Assembly (NCBI GenBank): GCA_964036155.1
Contig: OZ038422.1
Coordinates: forward strand, 63,759,201 to 63,823,200
DNA length: 64,000 nucleotides
From: Diploscapter coronatus
Lineage: Eukaryota; Nematoda; Chromadorea; Rhabditida; Rhabditidae
Direction: 5' to 3'
Positions 26,222 through 37,979 of this stretch are shown here, one piece after another. A program made the translations under genes and the position numbers. Below the pieces are notes generated by a model. The model did no database searches. It was not told the DNA's origin and saw only the letters and a list, made by a program, of their open reading frames with translations. Position 1 is the stretch's first letter, and each line of letters opens with the position of its first letter.

Positions 26222-28343
26222 TTACAGGAATTGTGATAGGGGATCATCATCCTGAAATTTCAAATTAAAGAAATCAAAATATTAAGAGATTTAAGAGAAT
26301 TTAAAAATAAAAAAAAAACATCATCTTACCTCTGAAGTCGAGTTCGTTATGCTGTCCTTGGATTTAGGCCTGATGAGCGGCAAGGAGAATACCGGATCTG
26401 CAGACGACATTCCAGGATCGACGTCGGGGAAGGCCTGGGAATTGTTAGGTAAGCCAGAAAATTCTTGAAGAAAAGGGGAAAGGGAAAATTAGATCATCGC
26501 TTACAGAAATTATCTCAATTCAGTGAAAGAGCATGAATGCTTTAGGTAAGTTCAAAAATTCTAATAGAAATTTTGAAATTAAAATTTAAAAAAAAATCAC
26601 TTTCCCACAATAATTTCACCAACTTTGTTACTGAAAGAAGAGAATTTTTTGAAAAAGACAAAAAAAAATCCCACCGAAGCCTGTACGGGCAGCCCATTGA
26701 TGTGGTGGAGACCGTAATTCGTCGAAATGACGGATTCCACGGTCTTCGTGGCGTCGTACACCAGACAGCCGAAACCCTCGTAGGGCGATTTTAGGAGCTC
26801 CACCTGGAATTTTTTATTTTTCAATTTTATTTTTTAACTTTATAATTTTTGTTCTAAATTTTCGAATTTTTTCAACATTTTATTTTTTGAGAATTAAACA
26901 TTCTCTTATATCCATTTCTTTGTTTTTTAGATTAAACATTTGTCAGATACAAACGAATATTTTGTATTCTCTTATGCATATTTATCAGATATTTAGAGTA
27001 TTTTTTATAAAAGTTTATTTGAACTTACCTGATTCAAAAGCCCAAAGCTCGTGAAGTACTCTCGCAGAGCCAAAACGGTGTGCGCTTTCTGGAGGCCTGA
27101 AAAATTTTAATTAAAAATAAAAAGAATAAACTCTACAAATTTTACCGGTCAACAAGACCTTCCGATTGTTCTGGTAAATGACGTCTTCATCGACGCAATT
27201 TTGAGCCTCTACCTTCCCGATTAGCTCACGAGGCACGGCACGTTTGGAATCGACCTGAAATAAAAAATCTTTCCATGTATAATGTTCAAGTCTCGTAAAA
27301 TTGAGAAAAAAAACAATAAAAATCGTTCTTTCTCTATAATTTTAAAAATAATTTCTAAAGCCCAGACATTCGAAGTTGGAAGGAGAGAAAAAATGAAATT
27401 CAAAATTTTAAAAATAGACAGTTTTTGGGCTTACCGTTTTTCCCTTGACGGTATGTGGCTTGCACGCTAGGCACTTTTCAGCGAATTCCTGAAATCAAAT
27501 TCGGAAATGTTTGAAAATCAGTGTCCCGTATTCATAGACACATCGAGAGCCTCCCCGATGCGTTTATGAAACACGGGCACAGAATTGTGCCTAACCTCAA
27601 AACTGAATAAATCTAGAAATTTCGCTTAACTTAGGAGAATAATTTAGCCCTAGGGTAAAAGCGTTTCTGAATATGGTACCTGAGAAGCGTAAGTGATGAA
27701 GCCGAATCCCCTGGAATGCCTCGTCGCTGCGTCGCGAATAACGATCGCATCCAGAACGTGGCCCCATCGGGCGAAATATCGCCGCAGCTGGAAAGAATGC
27801 AAATCGTAACAATTAGAAAAGTTCAGCAATTTTCTATACAAATATCTCTAAAAAAAAACTGATGTGATTTAAATTTTCTAGAAGGTCATAAAAATTAAGT
27901 AGTCGGGAAAATTTCTATACATCCTCATCGTCGGTTTCGTGTGACAGTCCGCCGATGAACAATTTCCGCATGTACAGAGGGCCGACGATTTGGGTGAGCT
28001 GAATTTTTTTTTGAAAATCGGCTTAAAAATTAAAAATAGACTTTAGTCTCTACTTCAAAAATCAACTTACCGACTGACTTGGTTGCGAGTTTTCCTCTTT
28101 TCTTTCTAATTCCCGGCTTGATGCGATCTTTTGAAGGCTCAGAAATTGGGGTAGAAGTGCGGAAAGGTCGAATCCTAAAAAAATTACTAAAAAAGTTACA
28201 TTTCTGAAAACATCTAAAATTTGTGAAAAAGTCCTAAAATTCTATTTTTCTGAAATTTACCCACCATTCGAAGAAATGACCGGCGCTGAGTGGATGGACG
28301 CCGTGGCGATGAACGGATTGTCGCCGGTGGAGAATGACGACAT
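26222..28343 (-). CDS. hnRNP A/B-like protein with two RRM domains
   Basis: Nuclear RNA-binding protein, 287 residues, that probably acts in splicing or mRNA handling. Exons in coding order: 28343-28265, 28174-28071, 27998-27921, 27787-27680, 27488-27435, 27254-27146, 27096-27029, 26803-26675, 26434-26330, 26251-26222. RRM1 has RNP2 KLFIGGL (73-79) and RNP1 RGFGFITY (113-120); RRM2 has RNP2-like KVLLTGL (about 173) and RNP1-like EGFGCLVY (209-216). The linker carries a KRAVPRE sequence typical of hnRNP A/B, DAZAP1 and Musashi. RRM2 has lost the usual aromatic residue in the third RNP1 position region (C in place of F), so its RNA contact may be weaker. The C-terminus is short, without the Gly-rich tail of classical hnRNP A1. 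Exon 1 donor and exon 9 acceptor were set by frame. Confidence 0.85.
27521..27580. repeat. 60-nt hairpin in hnRNP-like gene intron
   Basis: GTGTCCCGTATTCATAGACA and, 20 bases on, an arm ending GAAACACGGGCAC pair over about 25 positions with a short loop rich in CC. It sits in the intron 27489-27679. It may be the remnant of a small inverted-repeat element or an intronic stem; nothing shows it is processed. Confidence 0.6.
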
Positions 28344-29306
28344 TTGCGTGCAAAATTCTCGAAAAATACGAAAGGAACTGAAAAAATCGCTATTTAGCAA
28401 AATTCAAACGCAATATCGAGCTCATTTATCACGGTATTTGCACGCTAACGATCAGAGTCAAGGAGTGCAGTGTTGAAGGTGCAGACACGCGGAGTGCTGC
28501 CCAGACGGCGAAGAAAAATCTCTCGCCTTCGTCTTACACTTTACGCGCAGGAACTGTGTTATCGCGTTACAGGAAATTCATTTTTCTTATTGATTTTCGA
28601 AGTTGTCTTCTCGTAATTTTGGGTAACTAGCGACTAATTAGAGCAGTCAAGCGACCTGAAACCACAAGAAAGCATTGAGCTTGGTGAAATTTCGAGATTT
28701 TGTCCCTCTTTTCCCCTCGCAAATGTCCTAATTTAATCTGTACGATTATTTTTGTAAAAATGAGATAATTGATATCTTTACCTGAAATTTGAACAAATTC
28801 GAAAAATGAGTCGAAAATAAATAGCAATTCACGCGTTTTATGACTTGTGAAGGAATAAAGAATGACTTGGAAAGTCGATTTTCTCTAAACAATAGACTGT
28901 TCTGCACAGTGGTTCAAAGGATCTATTTATTCGTGGTGATTTTTGCCTATTAGGTAAAATGGCCCTAAATTCTAACCATCGTGAGAAACTTTATTTGAAA
29001 ACGAACTTAAAAAACTAGACTCGAAAAAACGCATCTTTTATTGAATAGAAAAAGGAACTTTATTTGAAAAATAACTCTTACACCCTAGAAAAAAAAATTT
29101 TAAAAGCCGGCAAAATCTAAGCACCTTAAAAATTATTCTTGACAAAGATGAACAGATAAATGAAATCTCGGGAAATTGCACCGTCGTCATATAAAACTAC
29201 CCGTTTTGGTACAAATTTTTGATTTCCATAAAAGTTCGAAATTCAGAAAATTTCAAGACTAGCGACCTGTTTTCTTCTTTGATTTGGTCCTAATTTTAGA
29301 TCCTAT
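28344..29306. other. Intergenic region upstream of the hnRNP-like gene
   Basis: Both neighbours are on the minus strand; 963 bp separate the SLC5 stop from the hnRNP ATG. The part next to the ATG is GC-richer. No exon, RNA gene or clear repeat is visible. Confidence 0.6.
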
Positions 29307-32300
29307 TTAAGCCATCACTTTTTCGCATAGAAAATGGTCGAATTCGTGCTTTTCGGTGGGCCATTTTTCGCTGAAATTTGAAAGTTTAAACTCTTTTCTA
29401 GAAAACCATAGAAAATAGATCTTTCCAAGAAAATTAAGCCTTACTGTCGTCCCGCGAAGGTCAAATGATGAATTTTCGTAGCGTCGCCCGGTTTCTCGAA
29501 CAAACTAACCACCAAAGCTATGGCCATCATCAAAATAAATCCGATTCCAGCGTAGGCATAGGTTGAGATTCTAAAAAGCCACAGTAATCCTTAAAAGAAA
29601 GAATCCGAATTTATCTCGGATATTTATTAAAAGCTACAGTAGTCTTCAAATTATTAAAGAAAAGTTAGAGTAGTCTTTCATTATTTTAAAAATTCACACC
29701 TCGAAATGTACATGGTCTCAGGATTCCCAAAATGCGCATCATACGACGGCTGCTGCTTGATAGTAAACGGTTTTTCTGCCCCACATCCGAATTCCCTAAA
29801 TGGTATCATTTGTTAAAATGGTATGGGGCTAACAAAATGATACTCACGTGGTATTCGTTGGTAGAAAAAGTTCTTTGAATGGGTCCTCAACATAATTCGC
29901 CACGCAAACAATGACCATGACCAAATTCGAAAGAACGAACGAAATTAGGCAGCTCCACTTTCCGGTTCTCGGGAAAAACATCGCCAGAACGAAAATCGCC
30001 ACCATTGGACCAGAAATAGCTCCCATTACCGCTATGCACATCTGCAATGATGCCAAATGGCATTAAAATGGTGTAAAATGGTATCAAATAGTACCAAAAT
30101 GACACCGTAATAATACTCTTACCCTCAAAATTCCCCCTAGAGATTCAGCAGCAAAAGCCAATATCGTCGAAACCACCCCACAGGCTATGACGATTAGCTA
30201 AATGGTCGAATCCTTGATCTAAGAATTTTTGCAGAAATACTTTATTTAGTCTCGTAGCTGCGGTATCAGTGATTTTTCCATCTAGAGATTGTTTAAGGAA
30301 ATCCTCATAGATGGCAGCAGCGCTAGAGTTCATTCCAGAAGATAAAGTAGATAGGGTAGCCGACATAATGCATGACACGTACAGGCCAAATAGTCCAGGG
30401 GTAGGATCTGAGATCGTTCTTTATTTTTAAATATCAAATTCACGTATTATTTTGCAAAAAAAAAGTTGTTCTTCATCAAAATGAAATTATTTTTGCTAAG
30501 AGAAAATCTTATTTTCATCTTAAAATCTATAGAAAATAAAATTATGTTGATTTTTCTATAGTAAAAAGCTGATCTTCGCCATTAAAAAAAAAAATCTTAC
30601 GAAGAATATCCCTCGCAAAAAGAATCGTGATATGGTCAATTTCGTTGATTTCCCCGGTTTCGATCGGATTGCAATTATAAAAATAAGCTAGGGCGATGAA
30701 TCCCACAAACGCCACTATCGAACAGAGAACTATGAATGGAACGCAGGTGTACAGGATTATGCTCTGAAAATATGACGTCTTTTTTATTTCGTAACGTCCT
30801 TACCTTGGCTTGCTTCATCGTTGGCAAACTAGCGTATCGTTGAATCGCCAATTGGTTAACGCCAAATGACGCCAACCAAACAATGGTTCCAGAGAAAATG
30901 TTGATCCACAGACTGTTGTACTAAAATTTAGTGTTAGTCCTCAAGGTTGTTAATTTTTATCATTATTTTTTAAAAGCGCTAAGTTTAATGTAACTTAAGA
31001 AATGTTAATTTTTCATGCCTGATCAACTCTCCACGAAGTACGGAATAGTTCATCAACCCGACCACTTTCGATCGCTATGTCCAAAACTCTTCCTAAACCT
31101 CCGACCTAGAATTTTTTAATTCGATACCAATTTTTTAGCTAAAACACCTGAGGATGAGATAGGCCCTTCCAGATGACAGCAAAAACACCAGCGTACATCA
31201 GAACTGACTGAAAACGTTAGGTAAGTCGGAGAGTCTCGGGAAAATTTCCACCTGCAATGAATCAGTCCATACCACCGCTTTCAAACCTCCAATGCAAGTG
31301 TAGAGAGTCGTGGAGCCACCGAAAATCTTAAACCACCCCAAGTTTTTGTTACTCTTATCTTAGGTCGGATTTACCAAGATCAGCCACCACTTATTGATAC
31401 CTAGAACGGGAGATAGGGCTACAGAAGGCGCATAAATGACGATTGAAAGGTAGATCAAGGTAAAGGCTAGAAACAGAAACGAAAACATTCTACGGATCAG
31501 CACCGAATTGTACCTGAATTTTTCAATGTCAGAATAACACATTTTTCGACTTACCTATGAATGAAATACTCGTGCAGACAAGTGCTTTTCATTTTGTGGA
31601 ATACCGGTAGGAATACGAAACATGTCACTAGCGAGGAAACCGCTCCAATGGCGAAATTAAGCCAGATTTGGGCACCTGGAAAAAAACCATCAAAATTTTT
31701 CTTGAAATCAAACCTACCCCTCTGGAAAATTTCTGCTGGCATGCCAAGCATTAAAATTCCAGATAGAAATGTTGTCAATAGAGACAGGGCCACCGGTAAG
31801 GAGGGCATATTTCTGCCTGAGTTTCTTTTTCACAAATTCTAAAAATTGTTCAAACTCACCCCCCATAAGATACTCATCCTTCGCGGTGGTTTTCCCATGG
31901 TCGCCTTTCAAGAAAAAATGGGCTCTGAAAACTTCTTGGGTAGGTTCAAAAATTCCGTGTTTTGGATTGAAATCCGAGATGTGCGGAGGTGAACAATTCA
32001 ACTTTAACAAATTTTTAAGACTTAACTCCAAATTTCAGATAAGTTAAATATTTTTCGTTCTTTGGACTGAAATCGGAAATTAGAAAGGGAGCGTGACTAT
32101 AAACAATTGTGAAATTTTGGACGAACTACTCGTTAAATCAGAAAAAAGACGGGACAATTTTTGGTCTTTCCGCATCATCCGACATGTATGAAATCGGCAA
32201 GTACAAGTACGAAAATTTGGGAGGGTACAAAAAATCAATCCATCAAAAATGTGAAATTTTGGGAAAATACAGAAAACTAGTTAAATAGATAAAGGATTTT

Positions 32301-32429
32301 AAAAAATCGAAATCTTTCAAATTTTACTTACTTTATTGCGTGGTAGACTCCAGTACCTATCGACAATAATATCGAAAAAGTAAATACGGCATAGTCCAGC
32401 CACGACAGGGGAACGGGGGCTGGTGCCAT
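29307..32429 (-). CDS. SLC5-family sodium-coupled solute transporter
   Basis: Sodium:solute symporter of the SMCT/SMVT branch (SLC5A6/A8/A12-like: monocarboxylates or vitamins), 581 residues, plasma membrane. Exons in coding order: 32429-32332, 31924-31860, 31816-31718, 31675-31555, 31513-31375, 31326-31252, 31207-31148, 31105-31019, 30920-30804, 30763-30601, 30407-30241, 30197-30123, 30041-29848, 29795-29700, 29570-29445, 29370-29307. Seen: DEYLMGGRNMPSLPVALSLL in TM1-2, MLGMPAEIFQRGAQ, CIGGLKAVVWTDSLQ in the middle, NQLAIQRYAS, and LSTLSSGMNSSAAAIYEDF late in the protein, all SLC5 signatures in the right order. The exon ending at 31019 appears to use a GC donor (CAG|GCATGA); an alternative GT donor 6 bases upstream is also in phase. 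Substrate is inferred from family only. Confidence 0.9.
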
Positions 32430-33931
32430 AAAAGAAAACGAAATTTAAAAATTTATTACCAAAATTTAATGGACAATCTCCTGAAAAATTCTGAATTTAC
32501 CTTGAAAAATGCACATTTATACAAAAAAAAGCTTGAAAAGAGTCGAAAAAGCGCTTACCGAAAACGAAAAGAAACCCTACTAATTGAATAAGCAAAGAAC
32601 GAAAGAAAATAGGAGAATGAAAGATGAAGAAAGTGAATGGCCAAAAGGGTCAATATGCACAATTTTACGCTATTTAGAACATTTTCGGTTAGCTCGAAAA
32701 ATCCATTTCTCAGCGCATTTATTTACTCTCTACAGGGCAAATTATGGCGCATTTCGAGAAAAATTCGTACTAAGGCACTCTTTTTTAAGGTCCATAGTCC
32801 AGAAATTTTTAGAGCGAAAAATGCAGAATTCAAAAACTCGAAAGAAATATTCTAGTCCTTACACATATCAACAATGTTCGAGAAACTGAGAGTGATGGAG
32901 TAATTGGTAAAATTCTGATGATAATAAAATAAAAATGATGTATTGACATTGATATCAATGGCATGTGAAAATTTCGTTCGGGAGAGGAAGTGAGAGAACG
33001 TTAGAGGTTTGGAGAGGAGAAAACAAAGAAGAGAGAAAGAAATTAGGAGAGAAAGAATGAAGAGAGAGAGGGAAAAGAGGTTAAAAGATGTGATCTAAAA
33101 TCGATATCCCAGCCGAGCATTGAAAAATGTAAAAAGGTGCGGTGGGCAGATTTTCTTATCTCGCCGAAAATAATATACGAAATCAACAGATAAAAGCATA
33201 AAACTTTCTCACAGCATTTTAAACCGAAGTTTTTAAGACATACATTTCTTAGGTGGAACAGTTGTTTTCGCAAAACGAGCCGAATCTTCAAAGATATGAC
33301 TCGAAAAAAGAACATGAATTTTAAAGAGGCGGAAAAGTGCGAAAATCCGAAATTCGAAACGTAATAAGGTCAAAGCACGATTTTTACATGCGGAGATAAG
33401 TCTGGAGTTTAGTTTCGGACATGGGGATCAGCTTTAAAATACCGAATTTATATAACGAGTTACGAAATTGCACAAGATGTTCTAACACCAGCTCAAGATT
33501 TTGTCAGACCGGGCCAACTGGCCAGACGTCGAAAATTTAAACTCCCTCGTCACATGATGAAGGATAGACTCCAGAAAAACGTTTGTGATAACTAATTAAT
33601 TTAATCTTTAAGCTCAAAAAATCAGTTTACACTAGAAATTTTGTCATATGTTTGAAAATTCTTCATTTTCATGCTGATCTAGAGTTTTAATGCATTTCAG
33701 TAGCTTATCATTTCGTAGGTGGATAGAAATGTACAGAGAATTTTATGTGCTCATAAAATGCAAGAATACGATAGGCCTTTATGGATTATTTAATTGATTA
33801 ACGACAACATCATTGTTTGGTTTGGAAACTTTTCAGTTCTAATATTTTTAACTGCCTAAAAATTTTAACCTAATTTTGCCAACTTACCCAATTTTAGGTC
33901 ATCAATTTTTGTTCTATAGTCTAGTTTTTAA
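32430..33931. other. Divergent intergenic region with purine-rich tract
   Basis: Holds the promoters of the SLC5 gene (minus) and the small two-TM gene (plus). Positions 32975-33075 are a GAGAGAAAG-rich purine run like those in the KIF21 intron, and 33540-33570 shares the CTCGTCACATG..AA.GATAGA pattern with about 6895-6925. The open frames at 32584-32889 have no support. Confidence 0.55.
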
Positions 33932-34369
33932 ATGAACGGTCTTGGAATTGGTGGAGCTTTCATTTTATGTGCAGGAGTTATGCTAATTCTGATAGGAACG
34001 GGAGATCCGTAAATCTTTCTTTATACATTCATTTTCAATCCATCTAATTTCGAAAACCCAAAGAAAATACCCTAAAATCACTTTGACTAACCAGTTTCTT
34101 CAAATGTTTTTCTACGACAAATTTTCAGTAGTTTATCCTCTAACGTTCCTATGAAGAAAGGTACAAAGATAGGGTTATTTGCGGCTGGGATTAGTCTTAC
34201 TGTCATAGGTTTGGGAGCCTTTATATTTGGAATTTATGAGGAGGTAATTATTTTAACAAAAATTTATTTCCTTTAAAAATTTTAGATTCGCGACGCCGAA
34301 TTTGAGCACAAATTGTTGTTGAAGAAGCGGGGAAAATCACGAACAAAGCCGAAATCGGATTTCTTGTGA
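33932..34369 (+). CDS. Small two-TM membrane protein
   Basis: Exons 33932-34008, 34129-34243 and 34286-34369 encode 91 residues. Two Gly-rich hydrophobic segments (GGAFILCAGVMLILIGTG and IGLFAAGISLTVIGLGAFIF) flank a short Lys-containing loop, and the C-terminal 28 residues are strongly basic (LLLKKRGKSRTKPKS). The topology suggests a hairpin with the basic tail in the cytosol. I do not recognise the family. It is the first of a long plus-strand series, 333 bp upstream of gras-1. Confidence 0.75.
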
Positions 34370-34701
34370 TCATTTGTAATTTTTTTTCTGTACAAATTAA
34401 AAAAAAAAAAAAAGAAATCAATATAAGTACTATTTTGATGCGTTTTTGTTCAATATTCTGTACAATACAAAATTAGATAAACCGTTTATATTTTATATAA
34501 GTCCTGAGTTTAATCGTTTTTGCATGAATTGTGTAGGTCGAAAATCGTCACGCAAAACGCGAATGAAAATATTAATCCCTTCTCAATTTTTCGGCTACAA
34601 TTTCGCTAATGTATTCTAAGAGCCTTTGTTCTTTCTAAATCTAAATCACTGGATTTTCGAGATTTTTTCTAATCTTCTCGACAAAATAAGTGGCTACAAA
34701 A

Positions 34702-37378
34702 ATGGCACATGATAGTGGTGGTTTGTCTCGTGAGGAGTTTCTCCGAGTACAGGTTATTACTCCATTTTAGTTGATTTTTTATTATGTTTAAAGTTCCCAA
34801 AACCTAAAATTTTCCCGAATTCTCCCAAAAACAAGCTTCCAAATCCAGGAACAACTTATCGAGTTGCGCAACCGAAACTACGAGCTTCAAGAGGAATTGA
34901 AGCGAAAAAGCAATGAAATCTCCCAACTCTCAAGCAATCACTCGACCAAAAGCGATGCTTTGCAATTTGCGAGCAAGGTATTTATATTTTTTCTAGAAAT
35001 ATAAGTTCTGAATCTTTTTTATTATTATTCTTCTTAGATGTTCTACTTCAGAAGTCTTCTATTATTATTTATTATTTATTTTACTATTAAAGGTCTTTTA
35101 ACAATTCTACTTCTTTAAGCTAATCAGCCGCTCAAAAGACAAAGATTCGGCGAAATATGAGATTGAAATCGAAAATTTACAACGAAAACTGGCGACTCAA
35201 GAAGAGGAATTCCGACTTCAACAGGAGACTTTATTCGCCGAAATTAATAAGGTTTTTTTATTCTAATTTTTTCTCTAAAAAAATTTCAGATAACAAGCAT
35301 GAACGAGGAGTTAAAGAAAGCTTCTGAAATTTCACCTGAAGATGAAGGAAATTCAACCTTGGACGCTGAATGTCAATCTTTGAAATCGGAACTCGAAAAA
35401 TCCAAGGTTCGAATCGAGGAACTCGAACAGAAGTCGACAACTTTGCAAGGTAAAATTAGAAAAAAAAAATGAACTAAAAACCCAAGATTAAACAAAATGA
35501 AAATTTCAGAATTATTAGCAGCAGAACAAGCCAAAAAGTTGGAGCAAGACTCCTTGATTCACGGGTTGGAAGATCAACTTTTGGAGTGTCGGGCCGAGTA
35601 ATATTCCTCGGTTTTACTTCTTTATTCTTTATCTTCAGGATGGAAACTAACGAAAAAGAGGCGGCCAAAAAGGCCCAGGATCTCGAAGCGGATCAATGTA
35701 TATCGAACATGATGGTGGAATTGGTAGGTTCCTTTAATTTCTTCTAGTATTTTAAAGACGTCACCTATTTTTAAATTTTCAAAAGGTCTCACATTTCCCT
35801 TTCAAATTTTTAAAGACGCCATTTAAGAATGTTTGAAAGAAGTCAAAAACTTTATTTAGGAATCGCAAATGGTTTGTGGTTTAGTTTTCTAAAATATTCT
35901 ATTCTAAATAATCAAATACGACGAGCTAAAACATTCACGAATGAAAAATAAAATATTTTTATTTCAGAAAAAATATCAGGATGAGAGAGAAACGATGATC
36001 AAAAGCTACAAAGAGATGGAAAACTCTTTGGAAGTTCAATCGGAACTAATCCAGAAAAACCAGAAATTAGAGAAAGTTAGTTTAATTTGAACTTCCTAGA
36101 CATTTTGAAGTAGTTTTAGAGCGTGGATTATCTGAGCCAAAATCTCGAAGAATCCAAGAGACATCTCGAAGAAATCCAGATGAAATGCAATAGTCTGGTT
36201 GAAAATGAGGTTAGTTTTTTTTGCAAAATTTGTGAAAATTCAAAAAATTTAGCAACAAAAAATCAATCAATCCGTTGAAAGCGCTCTGAAAGAGTACCGC
36301 GATCAGGCTCTGATCACGGAAAATAAGTTTCAATTGGTAAAAATTTCCTACAATTTTTTCAACTTACCTAAAAACTCAGGAGATTTCCGACATGAGAAAA
36401 GAATTCGAGAAAGAACGAGATGAGCTGCTCTTGAAAATTCGAAAACTAGAAGATAAGATTTCTGCCAAGGATGAGGAAAAGGTTAGTTCTAGAAAATTCT
36501 GGAAGAATTTTAAAGTTCCAGAAAAATTTGATATGTTCCAGAAAGCAAAATTCCAGAACATGGCCCTGAAAAAGCAGACCGCGTTGATGAAGGAACTACA
36601 GCGTTCTTTGAAGGAAGAACGAAAACGCGCTGATTCTTTGGAGAAGAAAAGCGAGGAGAAAGCGGGGTGGCATGTAGTTGGACAAGACATGGAAACCAGA
36701 AGTTCCCATGTAAGGGTTACTATAATTAAAAAAAAAAAGATTACTGTAGCTTTTCGAAACATTTAAATGTAATCTAGAAAAAAAAATAGTTTTTTTTTTT
36801 TTTAAATACTGACTATTTTAATCTGAAAGGAAGTTCCAGACGTTTGATGGAAATGAAAGTATCTCTTCTCTAAGCGCTTTGGAATCGGACAACGTCGAAT
36901 TAATCAACAGATTAACGACGCTACAATCGCTGCATCATGAATCAGTTTCTAGAGTAAATTTATCCATTTTACTTTTTTTAAATTAAAATTTGTAGCTAAA
37001 CCACTTGGAAACTGAAAACGTCAGTTTAAGAAAAGAAATCCACGAAAAATCCGAATTAATCGAGCACTGGATTAAAACCAGAGCTATGCCATCGAACAAT
37101 AGTCAGAATTCTTCTCCGAGAGAGGGTACATTTTAAATTTGAATATATTTTTTAAAATTTTTATTTTAGGCGGCCTGAAAAGATTTTTCACGAGTGCTTT
37201 ACAAGGGGATGAGTCTGCATCTGATATCAAAGAAATGAACAAAAAGCTGCAAAGAATGTTGGAAGAAACTTTGTCCAAAAATATCGGATTGCAGAGGGTA
37301 GCTCTTAAAAATTAAAAGAAAATCGAAACTTCAAAAATTTAGGACATTCAAACGCTCCTCGAAAGAACGGATATGTAG
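34702..37378 (+). CDS. gras-1: GRASP-1/GRIPAP1-like coiled-coil protein
   Basis: Long coiled-coil protein of 534 residues, related to GRIPAP1 (GRASP-1), a recycling-endosome and neuronal trafficking factor that binds Rab4 in vertebrates. Exons: 34702-34752, 34849-34977, 35120-35251, 35290-35449, 35510-35597, 35639-35723, 35968-36075, 36120-36209, 36253-36336, 36380-36481, 36542-36709, 36840-36953, 36996-37125, 37170-37297, 37343-37378. The N-terminus LSREEFLRVQEQLIELRNRN and QEEEFRLQQETLFAEINK matches the GRASP-1 N-terminus in order and spacing; nearly all of the rest is heptad-rich. A short region with GWHVVGQD and Ser-rich NNSQNSSPRE breaks the coil. Upstream of sand-1 on the same strand; both families act on endosomal traffic. 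Confidence 0.82.
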
Positions 37379-37613
37379 AAAACCTGTAAATTGTATTCTT
37401 TTCGCATAATTTCCTGAGCCTAATTTAACAAATTAGCATATTATTTGAGAATTGCATAATATTTCTATATTCCTGTGTCATTAGTTCTGCATTTAGTCGG
37501 AATTTTAGACAATTGTGATAGTCTATTTTAATTTTCCACAGTGTGGCATTCCCATCGCAAATATTTGGGCACTTTTCACCTGAAATTGATATCAAAATTG
37601 TCTCCTTCATATA

Positions 37614-37838
37614 ATCACGCTTCCGTCCTCTTTACAATAATGTCTCTGCACGAAATAGGGAGAGTTCCTCTCTTCCACATGTTTTTACGCATACCTATGT
37701 TTTCCTCTCATCTTCTTCCTTGCTATTTCTTTCCAGCTGCTAAAGGAGAAAGAAAAGAGCGAGTAAAGGCAGCGGGTAAAATCGAGCTCCCACTCTTTCA
37801 ACGAGAGGCCTAAATTGTAACGAGGACGGAAGCGTGAT
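37614..37838. mobile_element. 225-bp inverted-repeat element (MITE-like) between gras-1 and sand-1
   Basis: Begins ATCACGCTTCCGTCCTC and ends with its exact complement GAGGACGGAAGCGTGAT; the arms match over about 25 bp. The interior codes for nothing. It lies in the probable 3' UTR of gras-1, upstream of the AATAAA at 37859. Target duplication is unclear. Confidence 0.8.
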
Positions 37839-37858
37839 AATACTTCTATTTCAAAATG

Positions 37859-37881
37859 AATAAATATTTATCTTTTTTCAG
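37859..37881 (+). promoter_or_regulatory. Poly(A) signal followed by acceptor upstream of sand-1
   Basis: AATAAA (37859-37864) is followed by TTTTTTCAG at 37873-37881, with a second acceptor TGTTTCAG at 37968 just before the sand-1 ATG. This is the order expected where one nematode pre-mRNA is cut and the next gene receives a spliced leader. Confidence 0.5.
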
Positions 37882-37979
37882 AATTTTTTTCCACTTTCAA
37901 TGGTTCGTGCCGTGAACTTATCGGACACTTCGAAACTTTCGGAATTTTCTAATCTTGGAATGTTTCAGGATTTCAAAGA

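Noticed and set aside
32584..32889. 101-codon frame upstream of the SLC5 gene
   Set aside because: Overlaps another frame, basic low-complexity content, no splice structure; lies in a divergent promoter region.
37541..37813. 90-codon plus-strand frame between gras-1 and sand-1
   Set aside because: It runs through the 225-bp inverted-repeat element and has no exon signals.
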